A stretch of 64,000 bases of DNA from Anthostomella pinea. Taxonomy: Eukaryota; Ascomycota; Sordariomycetes; Xylariales; Xylariaceae. The DNA lies in the NCBI GenBank assembly GCA_963556695.1, contig CAUWAG010000003.1:6634001-6698000 (forward strand), given 5' to 3'. This document shows positions 20,396 through 31,689 of the stretch, piece after piece. Position 1 is the stretch's first letter. Every line of letters starts with the position of its first letter. The notes beneath the pieces are model-generated. The model did no database searches, was not told the DNA's origin, and worked only from the letters and a program-made list of their open reading frames with translations. The position numbers and the translations under genes were made by a program.

Positions 20396-22633
20396 ATGGG
20401 GATGCAACCTCGGTCCGGATCGCACGCCAACGGCACCAACGGCACAAATGGCACAAATGGCACCAATGGCAACAATGGCACCAACGACGTCGCCCCGGCT
20501 GTTCAACGACGGAAGCAACCCCTAGATCTCGAAGAAATATTGAAGAAGAAGAAGGCCGCAGATGAAGCTGCAGCGAAGCCCCGATTCATCCCCAAGGCCG
20601 AGCGGGAACGCCTAGCCGCAGAGAAGAAGGAGGAGGGAGAAAAGAAGCGAAAAGCAGCTGAAGTAAGGCCAAGCAAACCAACAACAGCGCCAGAACCTCC
20701 GTACAGACGAGACCGTGAGCGCGACCGCGATCGCGATGCACGGGCTGTTCCGACAGGCCCAAGGGCTATGCGCCAGAACGATCGGCGCGAGGTGAATGGC
20801 AACCAGAACGATACGCGCGAGAGGACAGGCAAAAAGGGGTCAGCAGGAGAAAAGAGAGCCGCCCCGGAAGAAACCGACGCCGCCATCATGCGAGCAAGGT
20901 ATATGGGACCGGAACTGAACCAGTCGACATTCTCAGCCAAGAAGAAGCGCAGAAGGACTACAGAGAAGAAGTTCAACTTCGAATGGGACCCCGATGAGGA
21001 CACCAGTCGAGACCACGACCCTATATATTCCGAGAGGATCGAGCCAACTTGGAAACTGGCTGGACATGGCGATGAGATGGCGGAGGAGAATGCTCGAAGG
21101 GCTGCCAGATCACTCATCGAGCGAGACCCCGAGAACGGCGTGGCGCGCGCTCAGGAGCTTCTGGAAATGGCCAGGCGTGCGAAGGAGAGGTCTAATCGCA
21201 ACGCATTAGGCAAACACTGGTCGGAGAAGAAACTGGAAGATATGCGCGAGCGAGACTGGCGCATCTTCAAAGAGGATTTCGGTATATCAACCAAGGGCGG
21301 ACTCATCCCGCACCCCATGCGAAATTGGGAGGAGTCAGGACTCCCTCGACGACTACTGGATATCATTGCCAGCGTTGGATACGAAGAGCCCAGTGCCGTC
21401 CAGCGGGCCGCAATTCCCGTCGCTCTACAGGCGCGAGACATTATTGGAGTTGCTGTTACAGGTTCCGGGAAGACAGCTGCCTTTCTCCTGCCCCTGTTGG
21501 TGTATATCTCTGAGCTGCCTCCCTTGACCGAGGCAACAAACAACGATGGGCCATATTCCCTCATCATCGCACCAACTCGAGAATTGGTTCAACAAATCGA
21601 GTCGGAGGCAAGAAAGTTTGCAACGCCGCTTGGCTTCACCGTTGTCAGTCTCGTCGGTGGCCACTCGCTCGAAGAGCAAGCCTACGCCCTGCGAAATGGC
21701 GCTGAGATCATCGTTGCTACGCCTGGTCGGTTGGTGGACTGTATCGAACGTCGACTGCTTGTCTTGTCACAGTGCTGCTACATCATTATGGACGAAGCTG
21801 ACCGCATGGTCGACATGGGTTTTGAGGAACCCGTGAACAAGATATTGGACGCTCTCCCCGTTACCAATGAGAAGCCGGACACTGAAGAGGCCGAAGACGC
21901 GCAACTGATGAGTAGACCTTTGGGCGGAAAGGACCGCTATAGACAGACAATGATGTACACAGCTACAATGCCGGCAGCCGTGGAGAAGATCGCCAAGAAA
22001 TATCTGCGGAGACCTGCCACTATCACCATTGGTAACGCTGGCGAGGCAGTCGAAACGGTTGAGCAACGGGTTGAATTTGTCAGTGGCGAAGACCGCCGGA
22101 AGAAGCGTCTGCAGGAGATCCTGTCGTCGAACGAATTCGCTCCCCCTATCATCGTCTTCGTCAACATCAAGCGCAACTGCGACGCGGTGGCTCGAGAGAT
22201 CAAGCACATGGGCTTCTCATCCGTCACACTCCACGGAAGCAAGACTCAGGAACAGAGAGAACAGGCCCTGCTGTCAGTCCGCAACGGCCAGACGGACGTT
22301 CTAGTGGCCACAGACCTTGCTGGTCGTGGTATCGATGTCCCGGACGTCTCGCTCGTCGTCAACTTCAACATGGCGCTCAGCATCGAGAGCTACACCCATC
22401 GTATCGGTCGTACAGGTCGTGCCGGCAAGAGCGGTGTGGCTATCTCGTTTCTGGGCAACGAGGACGCCGACGTCATGTATGACCTCAAGCAGATGCTGTC
22501 CAAGAGCTCGATTTCTAGGGTCCCGGAGGAATTACGGCGTCACGAGGCAGCACAGCAGAAGCCAACGAAGGGCGGAGGAGGCAAGAAGATCGAGGAAAGC
22601 AGTGGTTTTGGTGGAAAGGGGGGCTGGAGTTAG
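20396..22633 (+). CDS. PRP28: DEAD-box spliceosomal RNA helicase Prp28
   Basis: An intronless gene for 745 residues. Prp28 exchanges U1 for U6 at the 5' splice site during spliceosome activation in the nucleus. The start is the ATG at 20396; the upstream in-frame codons are not ATG. The N-terminus has a short N-G-T tandem repeat (residues about 10-28), then K-Q-P-L-D-L-E-E-I-L-K-K-K-K and an R-D-R-E-R-D basic region. It continues to F-E-W-D-P-D-E-D-T and P-H-P-M-R-N-W-E-E-S, characteristic of Prp28/DDX23. Helicase motifs run in order: Q motif, A-V-T-G-S-G-K-T (about 350), P-T-R-E-L, T-P-G-R-L, D-E-A-D (about 465), T-A-T in place of the usual S-A-T, V-A-T-D-L-A-G-R-G-I-D and H-R-I-G-R-T-G-R (about 666). 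The sequence is complete. Confidence 0.96.
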   Translation: MGMQPRSGSHANGTNGTNGTNGTNGNNGTNDVAPAVQRRKQPLDLEEILKKKKAADEAAAKPRFIPKAERERLAAEKKEEGEKKRKAAEVRPSKPTTAPEPPYRRDRERDRDRDARAVPTGPRAMRQNDRREVNGNQNDTRERTGKKGSAGEKRAAPEETDAAIMRARYMGPELNQSTFSAKKKRRRTTEKKFNFEWDPDEDTSRDHDPIYSERIEPTWKLAGHGDEMAEENARRAARSLIERDPENGVARAQELLEMARRAKERSNRNALGKHWSEKKLEDMRERDWRIFKEDFGISTKGGLIPHPMRNWEESGLPRRLLDIIASVGYEEPSAVQRAAIPVALQARDIIGVAVTGSGKTAAFLLPLLVYISELPPLTEATNNDGPYSLIIAPTRELVQQIESEARKFATPLGFTVVSLVGGHSLEEQAYALRNGAEIIVATPGRLVDCIERRLLVLSQCCYIIMDEADRMVDMGFEEPVNKILDALPVTNEKPDTEEAEDAQLMSRPLGGKDRYRQTMMYTATMPAAVEKIAKKYLRRPATITIGNAGEAVETVEQRVEFVSGEDRRKKRLQEILSSNEFAPPIIVFVNIKRNCDAVAREIKHMGFSSVTLHGSKTQEQREQALLSVRNGQTDVLVATDLAGRGIDVPDVSLVVNFNMALSIESYTHRIGRTGRAGKSGVAISFLGNEDADVMYDLKQMLSKSSISRVPEELRRHEAAQQKPTKGGGGKKIEESSGFGGKGGWS

Positions 22634-23493
22634 GCTGTAGAGTAGATGCAAAGGGCAGAAAGATTGTTCTCGCGATTAGCACTGCGTCAACAGCGATGAG
22701 CTGTTTCCGAATCTACCTTATCCAGTACTTGTTCCGGGCCTTCATTTTTCGAAGCGTCTGCGTTTTGTGTGTAAGCTACAACTGGCTACAATTGTTTGGG
22801 ACCTTTGACCGCAACCCTCAGATATCGTGGTAGTATTATTGGTCGCGTGCCCCATGATCCATAGCCCAAGCGGCATGTCAGAATGGCTTACTATTATATC
22901 TCGCACGCACAATAAAAGTTGATTTTCCCAAATGGGGTTTCTTATTGCTTCCCACCTAAGAGGTGGCGCGGGAAGACCACCCGGACGGGCGACTACAGGA
23001 CGTCGGATACGAACTTGTCACTTTGATCTCGACGGGGAGCAACACCAAATGTACCAAGATGGTCCAATGGATTTGATTGGGGGTGATGTTCCAGATGATG
23101 TGCATACCGGTATGTGCACCAGATGCCGCACGCACATCTGAGAACCTTGATGGTCCCTGCAGAAAGACGGAAAGTTGGCGGGGGCGCGGCTTCGGGTGCG
23201 GGAAAAATGGTTCCAGTTACCCGTCTCCAATTCAATCGGCCGTCAGCCGTCAGCCGTCACACCGCCAGCCGTATCATCCAAAAAGAAATCCCAATTCTCT
23301 ACTTTACACAGCAGGAGGTGCAGTTCGACAGGACTTTCCCAAACGAGAGGCTATTGTGCACGAATAGGGAACCGCCGTCCCACTGTTGCAACTTGTATTA
23401 TTGTATACTACGTGTACTGTCTATGCCATTAGTGACTCTGTATTTATATAGCCCAGCATCCGCCATCCTCCCTTCCTTTGCCTCCGTGTACAT
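22634..23493. other. Intergenic, upstream of the aminopeptidase gene
   Basis: Spacer holding the PRP28 3' region and the aminopeptidase promoter. A short GTCAGCC direct repeat occurs near 23245-23265. No gene was recognised. Confidence 0.5.
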
Positions 23494-26400
23494 ATGTCTC
23501 TTCGAGCTGCTTGCCGTGTCGAGCTCACTCCTCGGGTTTCCGTCATCACCAACAGGCTCAGCCGCCGTTTGCCTTCCTCAAGCTTGCAGTGGGGACAGAG
23601 ATACTCCATCAGTAGCGCTGCATATAGGTACGTTGTCCTTGTATCCCGACCTTCCCACTCGACTAATCCGGCAGTTAAGCTCTTATCCGCGAACCTTAAC
23701 CAAGACCTCCTCGCTCGCCCCCTTGATACGACCGAATTCGTTAGACCACCACCCTCGACTCTCGCCCCCCTCGAGATCCTTCGTACGATACTGCTCCTAC
23801 CGAAGACACAACATGTGTAGGCTGGCTGGCGATGTTGAGCATTTCGGCGGAGCGTCGCCCGACCCCAACAAGGGTCGCGAGCTCCTGCCAACCAATGTTA
23901 TCCCCAGACATTACGACCTGACTCTGGAACCCGACTTGGAGAAGTTCACCTTCAACGGCCACGTCGTCATCGATTTCGACGTGCAAGAGGAGACCAAGTC
24001 CATATCTCTCCACACACTCGAGCTCGATATCCACAGCGCCCATATCAAGTCCGGCGACCAGGTTATAAGGTCAGCTCCCATGGCAACAACGCTTCTGACC
24101 TTCCGATAGATCTGACTTCTGGATTCAGTTCTTCCTCCTCCATTACCTACGACGAGTCGAAGCAAGTGTCCACCATCGAGCTCAAGGATGCCGTTCCCAA
24201 GGGCAAGACGCAGCTCGAGATCAAGTTCAAGGGCCAGCTGAACGACCTGATGGCCGGGTTCTACCGCTCTACCTACAAGAAGCCCGACGGCTCCGAGGGA
24301 ATCCTAGCTACCACGCAGATGGAGGCCAATGACTGCCGACGGGCCTTCCCCTGTTTTGACGAGCCCATGCACAAGGCCAAGTTCACCGTCACTCTAATCG
24401 CCGACAAGCACCTGACATGTCTGAGCAATATGGATGTCGCCTCCGAGTCCGAGGTGCAGTCTGAGATGAGCGGCACAGCCAAAAAGGCCATCAGGTTCAA
24501 CACGACTCCCCTAATGTCCACCTATCTGGTTGCCTTCATCATTGGCGAACTGAACCACATCGAAACCAAGAAGTTCCGTGTCCCCATTCGAGTGTACGCC
24601 CCTCCCAACTCGGACATTGAGCATGGCCGGTTTTCGCTTGAACTCGCAGCCCGGACTTTGGAGTACTACGAGAAGATCTTTGGAGCCGAATTCCCTTTGC
24701 CCAAGATGGACATGGTAGCCATTCCTGACTTTTCTGCGGGAGCTATGGAGAACTGGGGTCTGATCACCTACCGCACTGTTGAGGTGATGCTGGACGAGAA
24801 GGCCAGCGGCGCCGCGACCAAGGAACGTGTGGCAGAAGTTGTGCAGCACGAGCTGGCGCACCAATGGTTCGGTAACTTGGTGACTATGGACTGGTGGGAA
24901 GGCCTTTGGCTAAACGAAGGCTTCGCTACTCTTATGAGCTGGCAGAGTATGTCTTGCCCTATATTCGTGTGACTTTGGTGTGAATGCTAATCTGTTCTAT
25001 AGGCTGCGACCACTTCTACCCGGAGTGGAAGGTCTGGGAAAGCTACGTGTCCGGTACTCTTCAAAGCGCCCTTGGCCTAGATTCGCTGCGAAGCAGTCAT
25101 CCCATTGAAGTGCCCGTCAAGCGCGCCAGTGAAGTCGATCAGATTTTCGATGCCATCTCGTATTCCAAAGGATCATGCGTCCTTCGCATGATATCGACAT
25201 ACCTCGGTGAGGAAACGTTCTTGGAGGGCATCCGGCGATACATCAAGAAACACGCATACGGCAACACGCAGACCGAAGATCTTTGGGCTGCTCTTGAAGA
25301 TGCCAGTGGTAAACCTGTCAAGGAAATCATGTCCATCTGGACCAAGAACGTTGGCTACCCTGTGGTGCAGGTCACCGAGAACCCTGAGGATAGTTCGATC
25401 CATGTGAAGCAAAACCGCTTCCTACGGACTGCTGATACGAAGCCCGAGGAAGACGAAGTGTTATACCCTGTCTTCTTGGGCCTCCGAACGAAGGACGGTG
25501 TGGACGAGTCTCTAACGCTGTCAAAGAGGGATGGGGTCTACAAGGTCCCCGATACGGATTTCTTCAAACTGAACGCGAACCACACAAGCCTTTACCGAAC
25601 GTCTTACTCTCCAGAGAGACTAGCGAAGCTTGGTCAGTCAGCCAAGGAGGGGCTACTGACAGTTGAAGACCGAGCTGGTATGATCGCTGACGCGGCTGCT
25701 CTTGCGTCGTCCGGTTACCAGAAGACTTCGGGTGTTCTGGACCTACTGAAGGGTTTCGATACCGAGGAGTCCTTCGTGGTGTGGAGTGAACTCATCTCCA
25801 GGGTTGGTGTTGTTCAGGGCGCGTGGGTGTTCGAGGACCAGGCAGTCAAGGATGGCCTACAAGCTTTCGTCAAGGACCTCGTTAGTGAGAGAGCCCATAA
25901 ATTGGGTTGGAACTTCTCGGACAAGGATGGTCACATTGAGCAACAATTCAAGGCTATGATGTTCAGTGCTGCTGGAACGTCTGGTGACGAGGAGATCAAG
26001 GCTGCGGCCAAGGAGATGCTTACTAAGTACAATGACGGCGACAAGTCGGCTATCCACCCGAACATACGGGCTAGCGTTTTCAGCATGAATCTCAAGTATG
26101 GCGGAGTGGAAGAGGTAAGGTCGATGCACTCTGGAGCCCTGACATTTTGACTGATTATGGTGGTATAGTACGATGCGATCCTCAACATCTTCCGTACCTC
26201 GAGCAACACTGACGAGCGGAACACGGCTTTGCGGTGCCTCGGGCGCGCGAAGAACCCCGAGCTCATCCAGAGAACGATAGGCCTCATCCTAGGCAACGAG
26301 GTCAAGAGCCAAGATATGTACCTCCCAGCGGGTGCCTTGAGAAGCCACCCCGAGGGCATTGAGGCCTTGTGGACCTGGCTGACCGAGAAGTGGCCCGAGA

Positions 26401-26648
26401 TCAACAAGCGGCTGAGCGGCACCCCGTCCATGCTTAGTACGATGGTCACGCTGTGCACGTCCAGCTTCACGAAGCCAGAGCAACTTGAGAGAGTCGAGAA
26501 ATTCTTCAAGGATGTCGACACCACGGCCTTTGACCAGTCGCTAGCGCAGAGTAAGGATAGTGTCCGCAGCAAGATCTCTTGGCTAGAGCGTGATCGCGAC
26601 GACGTGGCAGCATGGGTCAAGAAGAACGGCTACAAGGCCAGCCTGTGA
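23494..26648 (+). CDS. M1 zinc aminopeptidase (Ape2/Aap1 type)
   Basis: A 945-residue gluzincin aminopeptidase that removes N-terminal residues from peptides. Exons: 23494-23627, 23776-24069, 24129-24946, 25003-26114, 26169-26648; the total is in frame. Exon 1 starts M-S-L-R-A-A-C-R-V-E-L and is rich in Arg/Ser without acids after the first ten residues, as in a mitochondrial presequence. A second start, M-C-R-L-A-G-D-V-E-H in exon 2, would give a cytosolic form, as known for fungal Ape2-type enzymes. The substrate-binding motif G-A-M-E-N is at 347-351. The zinc site is H-E-L-A-H at 383-387 with the third ligand Glu406 in W-L-N-E-G-F-A. The M1 beta domain and the ERAP1-like helical C-terminal domain follow. 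The first intron (23628-23775, ending CTCGAG) was chosen because it alone keeps the presequence in frame, and is the least certain splice. Confidence 0.92.
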
Positions 26649-28369
26649 GTCACTATATAGGGGAAGGGACGGTGCGGCGCGGTATATGGAGGAGCTTAGA
26701 ATAGAGGCTTATACTCACGACAACTTATACGCTCTGGACCAAATATTCTAAAGAGGTGTATGAAGGCTAGATTACCTTAGATATGTATCAAGCTGTCTTC
26801 CATGCAACATCAGTTTGAGGGTCACGATCTCATCATCGTGTTGACATTTGTAGCATTCTCTACTCTGTTCGTCTGCATGGTTGAAGACGATATGAAACCT
26901 GTTCAGTTCCTTATTCGAAGGCCGAAATTTGCGCATATTCCAATCATGTCACATTTGTATGTGTTGTGTAATACGCCCAGCGGCGTTTCTGCTCGTCCGC
27001 CGGCCTTTGGCGCTTGCTGAAGACGGTGCCATGTCGCGGATTTCCTGTATTGCTTCACTCGTGATGATCCCTGAACAGGGCAACACAGCTCGCCACTGGT
27101 TCTTTTGTGCCATCTGTAACCATAAAGCTAAGAATACCGGGGTGTAAGTTGGTGTATCAAAAGATATCACTCTCGCTCATGCATGAACCCAGCTTTTGAG
27201 CTTCACTGAAATAGGGGCTGGTTGGGCTGGTTGGGCAATCCTGCCTCCTGGACTTTCCTGCTGTGGTCCTTGGGTCTACTGGAAATCCTCTATTGTTCAG
27301 TGTAGCAGCGATCTATTTCGGACACTCTCAATCGCATTACTGGCACTGCTCCGGTACGCGTGTTGAAGGCGAGAATCGTGACACCATCCAACCAGGTTTG
27401 TGAAAGCCAACACCTCGGCCTGGATCTGCGTCAGATCTTTTGCTCCCAGCCCGATGCCATGCAGTCCGTTCGCCTCGAACAGCGCCAGGTAGGCCCTATA
27501 TTCGACAAATTGCGTCCTTACCTCGGGGACTACCGCCTCGGTTGAGATGATGCCCAGATACTGTCGGCATTGTCTGGATTCCGTTTCGGTATTCCTCTCA
27601 GTCCTCAGTCTCACGCGGTGAAAGTCGGAGGGGCAAGGGGCTCGGAGAGGGAGGAGAGATATGTTGATACGTGTCTGTCTTCCTATTACTCTCCTCCAGG
27701 GCGATGATGGCAGGCTGACACTTGCTGACTGTTTGCAGATATACTTGTTGGGAAGGAGGATGCCCCTTGAAGTGTTTTGCTCACCGGGCTCTCCTTGTGA
27801 GGAGGACTAGTGATAGCATAGGCTGGAGGCTTCGGTGGGGGGTTCGCCCGTTGTTGCCTATACTCATCAGGCGGGTTTCTCGGCTCGGGCCGCTGATGGG
27901 ATGTATGTGGTTTGCATTGAACACCACTTGCATTTGGTATCACACGACGCTTTGGAAATGAGCATGAGAGGAATTGACTCCATCTCATCTCTGATGTTTA
28001 ACCGGTGATATTCACGCCAGGAAGGGAGTCACGGAAAAGTCCTTGGATCTGTGATTGCATGAGCCTTTGGTAGGGCTGGTATGATCTCAAGTTCATTTCT
28101 TCCTGGACGAGGCCGGTTGGTCGGTTGGTGATAAATTGGTTGGTTGGACGAGTCACCACCGAAAGGCATGCCAGAGAAACAAAGAGTTCTCTGCCAGGTA
28201 GGTATCAGATGCAGGTATAACCGTGCAAATGGCCATGTCCTCGAGTTTATTTAAGGTATTGCCTCCCAGCATTGCGTATTCCTCTCAAACGGCCACCTTC
28301 CAGCCTACAACAAACATCACTCATCATACCTTGCGCTGAACACCGCTGTTGCGCCGGACATTATCGACG
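26649..28369. other. Intergenic, no supported gene
   Basis: A 1.7-kb spacer. A minus-strand frame of 105 residues at 27297-27614 has ordinary amino-acid composition but matches no family I know and has no clear start context, so it is only noted here. No repeat was recognised. Confidence 0.4.
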
Positions 28370-29109
28370 ATGAAGTTCACCAACATGCTCGTCCTTGGCA
28401 CTCTCGCCAACGGTAAATGGCACGCCCCTCCCCCTTCTGGATACCTCGCCGCCTGTGGCCGTGACTACAGCATTGTCATTGGAGACGACAGTTCGACCGC
28501 GACGCTCCACGCCAAGGGCAAGAACGACGCCGGCGCTATGCAGTGCAACGATTTGAACCTCGGAGATTGCTATGGCAACATTGACGGGAAGCTGGAGGAG
28601 CAATACAAGTATGTCTCGCCCATCCGGCCATACGTGCTTTCAAGCATGGCCAGCTGATAGTACCGGCAGTGGACACATCGAAAGCAGCTGCAACAACTGC
28701 AGCGCTGAGATTTCGTTTAACCTCGGCGCTGCCAAGGGATCGGAGCTCTGGTGCTGGTGCGATGTCGAGAAGGCGTAGGAGGGCAAGCCGAAGCCGCAGA
28801 AGTATCAGAGTTACGTGGATACAAGTGAGTAACCGCGTTCAACGACCTCCCGTGATCACTCACTGGCAACCGAGACGGCCGGGTCAGAGAGCCGAGCTTC
28901 GGAATCAGACTGCTTACGTAATGTACTGACCCTATCTTGAACTGTTGGCAGGAGATCTGGTGCAATCCAACAACGGATTCTTGACGTGCTGGAACGTCAC
29001 GGGAAGCGCGACGGCGTGCACCGAGTCTGGAGCGTCCTCTAGCAAGGGCGGCTGGGTCGGTGTGGTTATCTCAGGGATTGTTTGCGGTGCTCTGGGACTG
29101 CTGGTGTAG
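28370..29109 (+). pseudogene. Cyanovirin-N (CVNH) lectin-like secreted protein, interrupted by an internal TAG
   Basis: Three exons (28370-28608, 28661-28824, 28952-29109) with good introns (GTATGT...GATAG; GTGAGT...TACTGAC...GCAG) join into 186 codons plus a stop. The start M-K-F-T-N-M-L-V-L-G-T-L looks like a short signal peptide. The middle has CVNH features: C-G-R-D-Y-S-I-V-I, the L-N-L-G-D-C-Y-G-N-I-D-G-K-L turn, S-C-N-N-C, E-L-W-C-W-C, and near the end S-N-N-G-F-L-T-C. The last ~20 residues are hydrophobic (V-G-V-V-I-S-G-I-V-C-G-A-L-G-L), fitting a membrane or GPI-type tail. An in-frame TAG at 28776-28778 follows E-K-A and splits the domain; the frame is open on both sides. A single C-to-T change from CAG would create it. 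It may be a young pseudogene, or a shortened 135-residue secreted form may be made. Carbohydrate binding is inferred from the fold. Confidence 0.6.
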
Positions 29110-29362
29110 AGATTCTGATGTTGGTACTCACAAGAATTTTGGTATGTGCTCGCGGGTGATTAGGTGGTATTGGGAGATCTGCGAGCGCGCGTAGCTAAAT
29201 CGAAAACCGGCAATGTGACGCATTATCTTGGTGAAGGACCTGGATCCCTCAATTATGATTGACCCTGATTGAACTCTATCTCGATGAATTCTGGGAGGCG
29301 TGTGTCTTGGGCACCTTAGCAGGTATCTTACGTTACCCCTGAGCAGCACAGAACAATAATAA

Positions 29363-29575
29363 CTCAGTGTGAGATTCTAGAAGGGTCACAAGCCTTGGGG
29401 GTGTGAGCAGTCGCTGCAAACGTTGTTGTCATTCTCAAGTATGCTTGGCAGGGCTAATCTACATCTAAATACTATACTGCACCATGCCAGGGTGGATCCA
29501 CTGTTCCCTTGACAGCCCCCTAGTGGGTACTGCACCTAAGGGCACCATATCTGGGATCCAACATCTGACACTCAG
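29363..29575. mobile_element. Solo LTR, 203 bp, with 5-bp target duplication
   Basis: The 203-bp sequence 29368-29570 begins TGTGAGATT and ends CTGACA (TG...CA). It is flanked by a perfect 5-bp direct repeat, CTCAG (29363-29367 and 29571-29575). A second copy of the same length lies at 50083-50285 with its own, different 5-bp duplication. TG/CA ends, equal length and 5-bp duplications together identify solo long terminal repeats. No internal retroelement sequence is adjacent. The insertion lies downstream of the interrupted lectin gene. Confidence 0.88.
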
Positions 29576-30156
29576 GAAGGATATTGAGGACAACTGACCG
29601 ACGCTCCTCGACAGCTACTGCCAGCTGGGATTTCCCCTATCAAAGGTATGGGCAGTCCTATTGGTGGCTGTGTGGTGTGACTGTGGAGTACAACGGAGTG
29701 GTAGTGGGGTAACAGGCTAGCGCCTTGGCTCCCCTTTGAAGTTTGAGCTGGACCCCTTAATTGCATGTGGCACCTGTCCGATGGAGGGACCATTGCCCGG
29801 CGCCCAAATCGAGAACATTTCAAGGTTATTTCGTTGATTAGCGCATGGTTCGACAAGTGGTGCCATCATGACCTGAGAAAGGGCCCAGGTCGTGTGTCTT
29901 TTGATCCATCATCCCGGGCCTTTACCGCCTCTCGCCATTAGGTACCTTTCAACGCGCCAACTGTTGCTCTGGCTCTGACTGCGGCTCTCTTGATTTCTGC
30001 AAGGCTACCCAATTCCAAAAAACCGACCTTCGCCACCACCCTACTCAGACTTGCGACTCGTCCGTCCTCTTGCTTCAACAATACCCCGCCGCCGCCTCCT
30101 TTGCCATTGAGTCTTGACAACCGACCCCGAGTCGACGTAATCGTAATCCCTTTCCT
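29576..30156. other. Intergenic, upstream of ERG1
   Basis: Holds the ERG1 promoter and leader. The final 150 bp are C-rich and CA-rich. No sterol-response element is claimed. Confidence 0.45.
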
Positions 30157-31689
30157 ATGACCCCGCGAACCGTCTATACCGACGACTACGTCGAGCGGCG
30201 GACCACTTACCACGAGGCCGATGTCGTGGTAGTCGGTGCTGGTGTCTTTGGGTGCGCCGTCGCCTACGCCCTTGCCAACCAAGGACGGAGTATCATACTG
30301 CTGGAGCGATGGATGAAGGAACCAGATCGCATCGTTGGCGAGCTACTGCAACCGGGAGGCTATGAGGCACTGAAGAAGCTGGGTCTCGGACAGTGCGTCG
30401 AGGATATCGATGCAGTACCCAGCTACGGTATGGATGTGGTCTATTTTGGCCAGGATATGTGCATGAACTACCCTTCGGTGGGCGGATCGATAGCTGAGAA
30501 TGGCCATGCTTCAACAAATGGCAAGGCCAACGGGAGTGCGAATGGATCAGCGAACGGCTCGGCACACAACGAAAAGGGGCCCTACAGACCGCAAGGGCGA
30601 AGTTTCCACCATGGCCGCTTCATCATGCAACTACGGCGAGCCTGTTTGAAGCATCCCAACATCACAGTGGTCGAGACCGAGGCTGTGGCCACTGTGAAAG
30701 GCGACTGCGGCCCCGAGATCCTCGGTGTCGAGACGCGGACCGTCAACCCAGCCACCGGGGAGAAGGAGCCAGACTGTTTTTTTGGACAACTGACTATCAT
30801 CGCCGATGGGTATGCGTCCAAGTTTCGCAAACAGTATATCACACAGACGCCCGTGGTACGCAGCAAGTTTTACGCACTCGAGCTGCACGATTGTGTACTG
30901 CCTCATCAGAACTACGGCCATGTCATAATTGGCAACAAGGCTCTTGCACTGCTGTACCAGATCGGCACGCATGAGACTCGTGCTCTCATCAACGTCCCGG
31001 AGAAGCTGCCCGAAGCATCGCCAGCCGTCGGGGGTGTACGCGGATACTTACGCAATGTTGTTCTCCCACAACTCCCTGAGTCCATCCAGCCGTCGTTCGA
31101 GGAGGCTCTAGACAGGGATAACAAGATTCCACCCAGCATGCCCAACAGCTGGCTCCCGCCCACGCAGCAGGGTTCAAACCCAGGCATGGTGATCCTGGGC
31201 GACGCGATGAACATGCGCCACCCGCTGACGGGCGGCGGAATGACCGTCGCGCTCAACGACGTGGTGATCCTCTCGGACGTGCTATCGCCCGAGAACATTG
31301 TCAACCTGGGCGACACGGCGGCCGTGGCACGCGCCATGTCGACGTTCCACTGGCGGCGCAAGAACCTGACCTCCATCATCAATGTGCTGGCGCAGGCGCT
31401 GTACAGCCTCTTCGCGGCCCAGGACGCCAACCTGGCTAAGCTGCAGCGCGGCTGCTTCGAGTACTTCCGCCGGGGCTACACGGCCGACCCCATGGGCCTG
31501 CTCGGGGGTCTGATCCAGCGCCCGTTTGTGCTCGCGTACCACTTCTTCTCCGTCGCCTTTGTCGCCATCTGGCTTGACTGGAAGCAGACGGGGCTGTGGA
31601 AGGTGCCGCTGCTGCTTTGGAACGCCTTCTGGATCTTGTGGACGGCGACTGTCGTGTTCCTGCCGGTCATGTGGAGGGAGCTGGCTTAG
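30157..31689 (+). CDS. ERG1: Squalene monooxygenase (squalene epoxidase) Erg1
   Basis: An intronless gene for 510 residues. Erg1 is the FAD- and NADPH-dependent enzyme of the ER membrane that turns squalene into 2,3-oxidosqualene, an early committed step to ergosterol and the target of allylamine antifungals. The FAD-binding G-A-G-V-F-G is at residues 27-32 after A-D-V-V-V-V, followed by L-L-E-R and the G-E-L-L-Q-P-G-G signature. The second FAD motif G-D-A-M-N-M-R-H-P-L-T-G-G-G-M is at about 347-361. The C-terminus (about 455-510) has two hydrophobic segments that anchor the protein. An N-G-S-A tandem run (N-G-K-A-N-G-S-A-N-G-S-A-N-G-S-A, about 121-136) is inserted where Erg1 proteins vary in length. 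All key motifs are intact. Confidence 0.96.
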   Translation: MTPRTVYTDDYVERRTTYHEADVVVVGAGVFGCAVAYALANQGRSIILLERWMKEPDRIVGELLQPGGYEALKKLGLGQCVEDIDAVPSYGMDVVYFGQDMCMNYPSVGGSIAENGHASTNGKANGSANGSANGSAHNEKGPYRPQGRSFHHGRFIMQLRRACLKHPNITVVETEAVATVKGDCGPEILGVETRTVNPATGEKEPDCFFGQLTIIADGYASKFRKQYITQTPVVRSKFYALELHDCVLPHQNYGHVIIGNKALALLYQIGTHETRALINVPEKLPEASPAVGGVRGYLRNVVLPQLPESIQPSFEEALDRDNKIPPSMPNSWLPPTQQGSNPGMVILGDAMNMRHPLTGGGMTVALNDVVILSDVLSPENIVNLGDTAAVARAMSTFHWRRKNLTSIINVLAQALYSLFAAQDANLAKLQRGCFEYFRRGYTADPMGLLGGLIQRPFVLAYHFFSVAFVAIWLDWKQTGLWKVPLLLWNAFWILWTATVVFLPVMWRELA

